In this document: positions 60,136 through 64,000 of the stretch, piece by piece | How the letters are laid out: each line of letters starts with the position of its first letter | Numbering within the stretch: position 1 is the first letter of the stretch | Source of the DNA: Pseudomonadota bacterium | GTDB taxonomy: Bacteria > Pseudomonadota > Gammaproteobacteria > Burkholderiales > Rhodocyclaceae | Assembly: GCA_018241725.1 (NCBI GenBank) | Contig: JAFEDI010000067.1 | Location: forward strand, 1 to 64,000 | Reading direction: 5' to 3' | Length of the DNA: 64,000 nt | Translations under genes and position numbers: made by a program | Notes under the pieces: model-generated | The model's input: the letters and a program-made list of their open reading frames with translations, nothing else | The model's database searches: none | What the model was told of the DNA's origin: nothing

Positions 60136-60419
60136 ATGGTCGCCCCAGACGACGTGAAGCACCGTCAGATCACATCACAGCTGGCGGATGTACTTCACAG
60201 CGTTGGCCCGTTCCTTTACTTCCCGCACAAGAACATCTGCCAACAACCTTCAGGCCGAACCACTTCCTCCGTGATTTGATCCGGCCCCCTGGACGGCAAG
60301 AGGCCGTAATGGAAAGGTGCCTTTCTTTAAAGCGCCCTACTTCTGTTGGCATCCATTCAAAGGAAAGGGCGCCGAAGCGCCCCATTCCCTCCTGCCCCAC
60401 CATCCTCACCCCACGGCTA
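60136..60419. other. Gap between convergent units, with a repeated element
   Basis: No gene is recognised. Positions 60262-60298 (CCGAACCACTTCCTCCGTGA ... GATCCGGCCCCCTG) repeat the element at about 57587. A second GGGCGC-CGAA-GCGCCC hairpin at about 60367-60382 is like that at 57400. These pairs bracket the Mor/unknown/ImmA block. Confidence 0.5.
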
Positions 60420-60704
60420 GTACAGCCCGGTCCGGACATCGTCCGTCACGTCGAGCACCTCGCTGCCCAGCACCTCGACCAGGCAACCGAGGGAGCTGAG
60501 GATCGACTCGCCTTCCGCGAGTTCATTCAGCCGCTCTTGGTCGGCCACCTTCAGCAGCGTGGCCAGAGCCGAGAGGCCGACCCCGACCTGCTCGCCGCGC
60601 TGGGTCACGTTCTGATAGGCCGTCCTCCGGCGCTGTGCCGTTACTGCATCCGGCTCCCCATGCGGGGCAGTAACGGCCCCCGCCTCCATCTGCTGTGCGT
60701 TCAT
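60420..60704 (-). CDS. Small protein of the Mu-like early operon
   Basis: A 94-residue protein beginning MNAQQMEAGAVTAPHGEPDA. It has a predicted helical core (VGLSALATLLKVADQERLNE) and an acidic C-terminus. No family was recognised. It follows the 60716 gene after 11 bp and ends the operon. Confidence 0.65.
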
Positions 60705-60715
60705 CCCGACCTCCC

Positions 60716-61162
60716 TCAGTCCCGCACCATCGACACGACCGAACTCTTCTCGCTGGCCGAGGCTGCAAACGCGACATCGATGGCCCGGCCGAGCCGGGCA
60801 TTGACCACGCGCAGGAGCGCCGCCAGGTCGCTGCCCTTAAGGCCCGGGAGGCCCTCCTCCTGGCCGGCGCAGTCCGCCAGACCCGCCACGGCACGGAAGG
60901 CCGCGTGCGCTTCCTGGGCTTCGTCGAGCACGCTGACAAAGCCGGCGCGCTCCTGCTTCTTGCCGTTGATCTGCTGCGCCGTGGCCAGAAGGCCCGACAG
61001 CTCGCCGAGCTTCGAGTAGTAAGCAGCATCCATGTCGTCTTGCTTGCGGGTCATGCGCGTAGTCCTTCCGTTGCGGCGCCCTGCGGCCCCCTTGATCTGA
61101 TGAGGTAAAGCGTACCAATTCCGAATATTTTCCAAAGCGATTTCTTTGGAGGGAGTCCTCAT
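60716..61162 (-). CDS. Small protein of the Mu-like early operon
   Basis: A 148-residue protein if the ATG at 61162 is used. This ATG overlaps the gemA stop (ATGA), the usual coupling in this operon. An internal ATG at 61054 (MTRKQDDMDAAYYSKL) is the alternative. The N-terminal MRTPSKEIALENIRNWYALP is basic and may bind nucleic acid. The C-terminal part is Ala-rich and helical. No function is assigned. Confidence 0.65.
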   Translation of the reverse strand: MRTPSKEIALENIRNWYALPHQIKGAAGRRNGRTTRMTRKQDDMDAAYYSKLGELSGLLATAQQINGKKQERAGFVSVLDEAQEAHAAFRAVAGLADCAGQEEGLPGLKGSDLAALLRVVNARLGRAIDVAFAASASEKSSVVSMVRD

Positions 61163-61635
61163 GGCGTGCCCCTTTGATCCCGGTCCGTCGTCGGTGCCGC
61201 GTCGGCCTGGGCCTTGCGGGTCCGATCCTGGTGCCATTTCTCAAGCCCGATGAGCACACTTGCCATCGACGCTTTGGTCAGGAAGCGCGGGCTGTCCACC
61301 TTCACGATCCGTTTGACGAAGGTGGCGAAGGCTTCGCCGTCGAGCCCGTCATCCAGGCCGATCTTGCGGGCGAGCGCCCGCGCCGCCTTCCACTGGGCAT
61401 CGGTCGGGCGCTGGCTGCCGCGGCCGGCGATCACCTTGGCCTTGGCCGGGGCGTCCTCGAGGAGGCCTTCGGCACGCAGCCCGGCGACCAGCCGGGCCAG
61501 GTCCTTGTCGTTGAGGTCACTGCTGCTGCGCTTGCCCGTGCGTTTCTGCAGCCACGCCCGGTAGGTCTCGTCGTCCATGCCCAGGCGGGCCTTGGCGATG
61601 TGCACCATCGCGATGAGTGCGCGTCGTGTCGTCAT
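61159..61635 (-). CDS. gemA: GemA-like Mu-phage regulatory protein (DUF1018)
   Basis: A 158-residue protein of the Mu gp16/GemA family. The N-terminal part RALIAMVHIAKARLGMDDET with YRAWLQKRTGKRSSSDLNDK is characteristic (about 5-45), and the C-terminal helical part carries RPTDAQWKAARALARKIGLD. In Mu, GemA affects host gene expression and supercoiling. The start at 61635 is right after GGGGCC and near the stop of the 61647 gene. Confidence 0.88.
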   Translation of the reverse strand: MTTRRALIAMVHIAKARLGMDDETYRAWLQKRTGKRSSSDLNDKDLARLVAGLRAEGLLEDAPAKAKVIAGRGSQRPTDAQWKAARALARKIGLDDGLDGEAFATFVKRIVKVDSPRFLTKASMASVLIGLEKWHQDRTRKAQADAAPTTDRDQRGTP

Positions 61636-61646
61636 GGCGGCCCCTT

Positions 61647-62093
61647 TTAGTGCGCGCGGCACGGATCGTCGGCACGCTGGGCATCGACGCCGGGGAACAG
61701 GGAGGCTTCCCACAGGCGCAGCATGCGCAGCCAGGTCGCAAGCAGGCCCGACTCCACGGCGCGCTGTAGCCCCTTGCGTTCGCAGTAGCAGGCAAAGCCG
61801 AAGAGCAGCCGGCTCAGTTCATCGCTGTCCAGGTCCAGAATCCCCTGGGTGGTCATCAGGGCCATCTGGACCACTTTGTCGTCCCGGGCCGGGGCGACAC
61901 GCACGTCGGCGAAAGCGTCGTAGACGTGCAGGGTCCGAACCACCGCGAACAGCTCCTCGTCGGAGCAGGCGGCGAGGCTGTCCCGATCGGCCACGTACTC
62001 CACGACGGTTTCGAGGGTCATCGTCCGGCCAGCGTGGTGGATGCGTTTCATCGCCAGCGGGATGAGTTGCAGCAAGGTCGTGCGGGGTTCCAT
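61647..62093 (-). CDS. Small protein between MuB-like ATPase and GemA
   Basis: A 148-residue protein starting MEPRTTLLQLIPLAMKRIHH. The ATG shares a base with the stop of the MuB-like gene (TAATG). It is helical with several Cys (AACSDEELF, GFACYCERKGL). No family was recognised. Position fits the early accessory genes of Mu-like phages. Confidence 0.7.
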   Translation of the reverse strand: MEPRTTLLQLIPLAMKRIHHAGRTMTLETVVEYVADRDSLAACSDEELFAVVRTLHVYDAFADVRVAPARDDKVVQMALMTTQGILDLDSDELSRLLFGFACYCERKGLQRAVESGLLATWLRMLRLWEASLFPGVDAQRADDPCRAH

Positions 62094-63094
62094 TAACCCA
62101 TCCTCCCGAACAGCTTGGCGGTCTCCAGGAAGTTCTCCGCCGTGACTTCCAGCCCCCGGGCGCGCAGCTCGGACAGGACCGTCTCCGCGCCCCGCAGCCC
62201 GCCATCCCGGCCGGGCTGGCCGACGACCAGCAGCACCACCTTCTTCAGGTTGCGGCCGGTAATGCCTTTGAAGTCCATCCAGGCGTCCACATCCGTATCG
62301 CTGTTGCCGTCGAGGGAGATGTGCTTGGTGCGGCTGGCCAGCGCGTCGTAGTCGCTGCGCTTGCCCCACACCGCCGCATGGAAGGACGGGTTGCCGATCA
62401 TCGCCACCGGAATGCCAGCCTGCTCGTGGATGTAGGACATGAAGCGCAGGCCCGTTCCCTTCTCGGTCGGGATGCCGCACTCGTCGGCGATCAGGAAATC
62501 GCCCGGCTTCAGAATGGTCAGGATGCGATCCAGCTTGCTGGCCACGTTGCCGCTGCTGATGCTGTAGGGCTCCAAGGCGCCCAGGATGGCATCGAGCACG
62601 CCGGTGTCGCCCTTGGTGCCCGGACCGAACTCGAACCACACGGCGCCGGGCTCGTTGGAGCGGCGCGGGTTGTCCCGGGCGTAGCGCCGGGCCGCGAAGG
62701 TCTTGCCGATCCCGTAAGTCGCCGTGATGGCCACCAGCGAGCGGGCCTTGTGGGCGGCGAACAGGGTTCCATAAACCCGCTCGAAGGTTTCGGTCTTGGC
62801 GTACTCGTCGAGGTTCAGCTGGCCGGTGGCATCCTCCTCGTCCGCCCACTTCTCCAGCGCCAGCAGATGGGGCTCGGCCCGCCCGGCGAACCAGTCGCCG
62901 AACTGGGGCGTGCCGGGGATGCGCATCTCCGAGAGCAGCTTCTCCAGTTGGGCCGTGTTGATGCCGCTCTCGCACTCGGCGCAGATCCGGGTGACCCGGA
63001 CACCCGCGGCGACGAAGGAGCCGATCCGATCGACGATGTTCTCGGCGCGGATTCGGTCGAGGGGGGCTTGCGTATCCGTTACTTTTTCCGTCAT
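62093..63094 (-). CDS. MuB-like transposition ATPase (AAA+)
   Basis: A 333-residue ATPase, start MTEKVTDTQAPLDR. The N-terminal region has an HTH-like stretch TRICAECESGINTAQLEKLL, then Walker A ITATYGIGKTFAARRYA (about 120-136) and Walker B DFLIADECGIPTEKG (about 190-204). It resembles MuB and related AAA ATPases that choose target DNA and activate the transposase. The next upstream gene encodes the transposase, as in Mu. Confidence 0.88.
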   Translation of the reverse strand: MTEKVTDTQAPLDRIRAENIVDRIGSFVAAGVRVTRICAECESGINTAQLEKLLSEMRIPGTPQFGDWFAGRAEPHLLALEKWADEEDATGQLNLDEYAKTETFERVYGTLFAAHKARSLVAITATYGIGKTFAARRYARDNPRRSNEPGAVWFEFGPGTKGDTGVLDAILGALEPYSISSGNVASKLDRILTILKPGDFLIADECGIPTEKGTGLRFMSYIHEQAGIPVAMIGNPSFHAAVWGKRSDYDALASRTKHISLDGNSDTDVDAWMDFKGITGRNLKKVVLLVVGQPGRDGGLRGAETVLSELRARGLEVTAENFLETAKLFGRMG

Positions 63095-63162
63095 GCTTTC
63101 TCTTCCTGATGTAGTTCGTGCCATTGGCGTGGCACGGTTGGAATCCGTTGAACAGGGGGCTG

Positions 63163-64000
63163 CTACCCCCCGTTCAACCTTCTCTTGCGTTCGGCGGCTT
63201 CCCGAACCTTCCGGCTTTCTTCCAGCGCGTCATCCGGCACAGCACTCATCCTCCGTACGGGTTGGGTCGTTTCCACCGGCTTTGCATCCAGAATCAGGTT
63301 CTTCTTGGCCTTTGCTGCGCGCTCGGCCTCCCGCTCCTTGAGGATCTCCTCGCGCGTCGGCGGCTTGTGGATCACGCCCTTGCCGTCCATCAGATCCCCG
63401 GCCCCGAGGCGCTCCACCGGGTTCGGATTGGGCTCGCTGAGCTGGCCCTGCAGCGCTTTCATCTCTTCGTTCATCCCGATCTGGCGCACCTTCGGAACAG
63501 CGTGTCCGCCCTCGGCCTGGCGCTCGTCGGCAAGCTGCTGGTGCACCCGGTTGTAGCGCTGCATTTCTTCAAGCATGTCCAGCTTCCCGACGCGCTTCTT
63601 CAGTGCCCGGAAGTGCCGGTTCTGCACACCCTCACGGCGTGCCGACTCGACAGCGCCGGCCGGGTCGAACATGCCGAACACGGGCCGCTCGTGAATCACG
63701 GCGTATTGCCCCACGCCAGGCAGCGCCCGGTCCCGGACCAGGATCACGGCGTTCGGCGCCCACTTGGCAAAGCGCACCGTGACCTTGCGGGTTGCGTAGG
63801 GAATCAGGGCATCGTCGTAGTACCAACGGCCGTCAAGCTGGATGCCGCCGCTGTGGACCTTCGGCTTCCGTTCCTCGGCGAAGGCCACACGGAAGACGAT
63901 CTCCGGTGCGAAGGTGACGGTGTAGCCATCCGGGACGATCTGCGCCTTCTGATTGGGCGTGAGGCCACCCAGAAAGCCCCGTTGCGGGGTGTTGTGGTAG
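63163..64000 (-). CDS. Mu-like transposase A, C-terminal part (cut by window edge)
   Basis: The last 278 or so codons of a transposase whose start is beyond 64000. The visible N-terminal edge YHNTPQRGFLGGLTPNQK is the end of a DDE integrase core. It is followed by the Mu transposase C-terminal beta-barrel region (GIQLDGRWYYDDALIPYATR, KVTVRFAKWAPNAVILVRD), and then a charged helical tail that in MuA interacts with MuB (REEILKEREAERAAKAKKNL). The frame is open to the window edge with no frameshift seen. Confidence 0.87.
   Translation of the reverse strand, partial: YHNTPQRGFLGGLTPNQKAQIVPDGYTVTFAPEIVFRVAFAEERKPKVHSGGIQLDGRWYYDDALIPYATRKVTVRFAKWAPNAVILVRDRALPGVGQYAVIHERPVFGMFDPAGAVESARREGVQNRHFRALKKRVGKLDMLEEMQRYNRVHQQLADERQAEGGHAVPKVRQIGMNEEMKALQGQLSEPNPNPVERLGAGDLMDGKGVIHKPPTREEILKEREAERAAKAKKNLILDAKPVETTQPVRRMSAVPDDALEESRKVREAAERKRRLNGG

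Larger units (their letters stand above)
60420..64000 (-). mobile_element. Mu-like transposition and early-gene module (continues past the window)
   Basis: Six tightly packed minus-strand genes, most with overlapping or nearly overlapping stops and starts, in the order transposase A (partial), MuB-like ATPase, small gene, GemA, small gene, small gene. This is the order of a Mu-family early region. The element's terminal repeat on this side lies beyond 64000. The other end was not identified. Confidence 0.85.

Noticed and set aside
45859-64000. A CRISPR-guided transposon of the Tn7/CAST kind
   Set aside because: No TniQ, TnsA/B/C or Cas12k is seen, and Cas3 keeps both helicase and HD motifs, so the CRISPR part looks like an active nuclease system.

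Overview
The window looks like a chromosome segment of an aromatic-degrading betaproteobacterium of the Thauera/Azoarcus/Aromatoleum type (Rhodocyclales). Reasons: high GC; an anaerobic alicyclic/benzoyl-CoA lower pathway (AliB, BadR-, BadH- and BadI-like proteins, glutaryl-CoA dehydrogenase); tyrosine and beta-ketoadipyl catabolism; a chromosomal ars operon. The genus is inferred from gene content, not from a marker gene.

1-28.9 kb is ordinary, well packed chromosome. 198-6032 holds a cyclohexanecarboxyl-CoA / 2-ketocyclohexanecarboxyl-CoA route to pimeloyl-CoA and on to glutaryl-CoA decarboxylation, with a divergent MarR regulator. A nitroreductase follows, then a minus-strand tyrosine operon (hppD, a VOC protein, fahA, maiA) without a recognisable cupin homogentisate dioxygenase. 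Next are a TonB receptor divergent from an exported Cys-rich beta-propeller-like protein and a thioredoxin-fold protein, an MFS carrier, and an IclR-controlled beta-oxidation trio (hydratase, 3-hydroxyacyl-CoA dehydrogenase, thiolase). A CLC antiporter lies behind a recognisable fluoride riboswitch. After a PEBP-like protein, an AraC regulator and a VOC protein comes an arsR-small ORF-arsC-acr3-arsD-arsA operon.

28.9-57.4 kb is accessory DNA: lower and uneven GC, gene relics, partial duplications and defence genes. It holds a decayed LysR-type fragment, an orphan tail tape measure gene with a Mor-like activator, a DEDDh exonuclease, an HNH gene whose neighbourhood was duplicated and has decayed, exported protein genes (lipoprotein, trypsin-like protease, endonuclease I), a cupin/double-HTH regulator, a ParA-like ATPase with a RelA/SpoT-domain protein, a CRISPR array decaying from one end, a type I-G (former I-U) interference operon (Cas3 with a C-terminal Csb3/Cas8-like extension, Csb1, Csb2) without cas1/cas2/cas4, and a Septu-like PtuA/PtuB pair.

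57.6-64 kb carries a second Mor-like gene, a coupled unknown gene plus HTH/ImmA-type peptidase, and on the minus strand a Mu-like early operon (transposase A truncated by the window edge, MuB-like ATPase, small genes, GemA). The most interesting idea is that a Mu-like element, or its relic, has kept its transposition module and a few phage genes while the space between is filled with defence cargo, including a CRISPR system that lacks adaptation genes here. Two decayed CRISPR repeats lie 2.2 kb outside the main array, on the far side of the ParA/RelA-like pair, suggesting that this pair was inserted into an old array.
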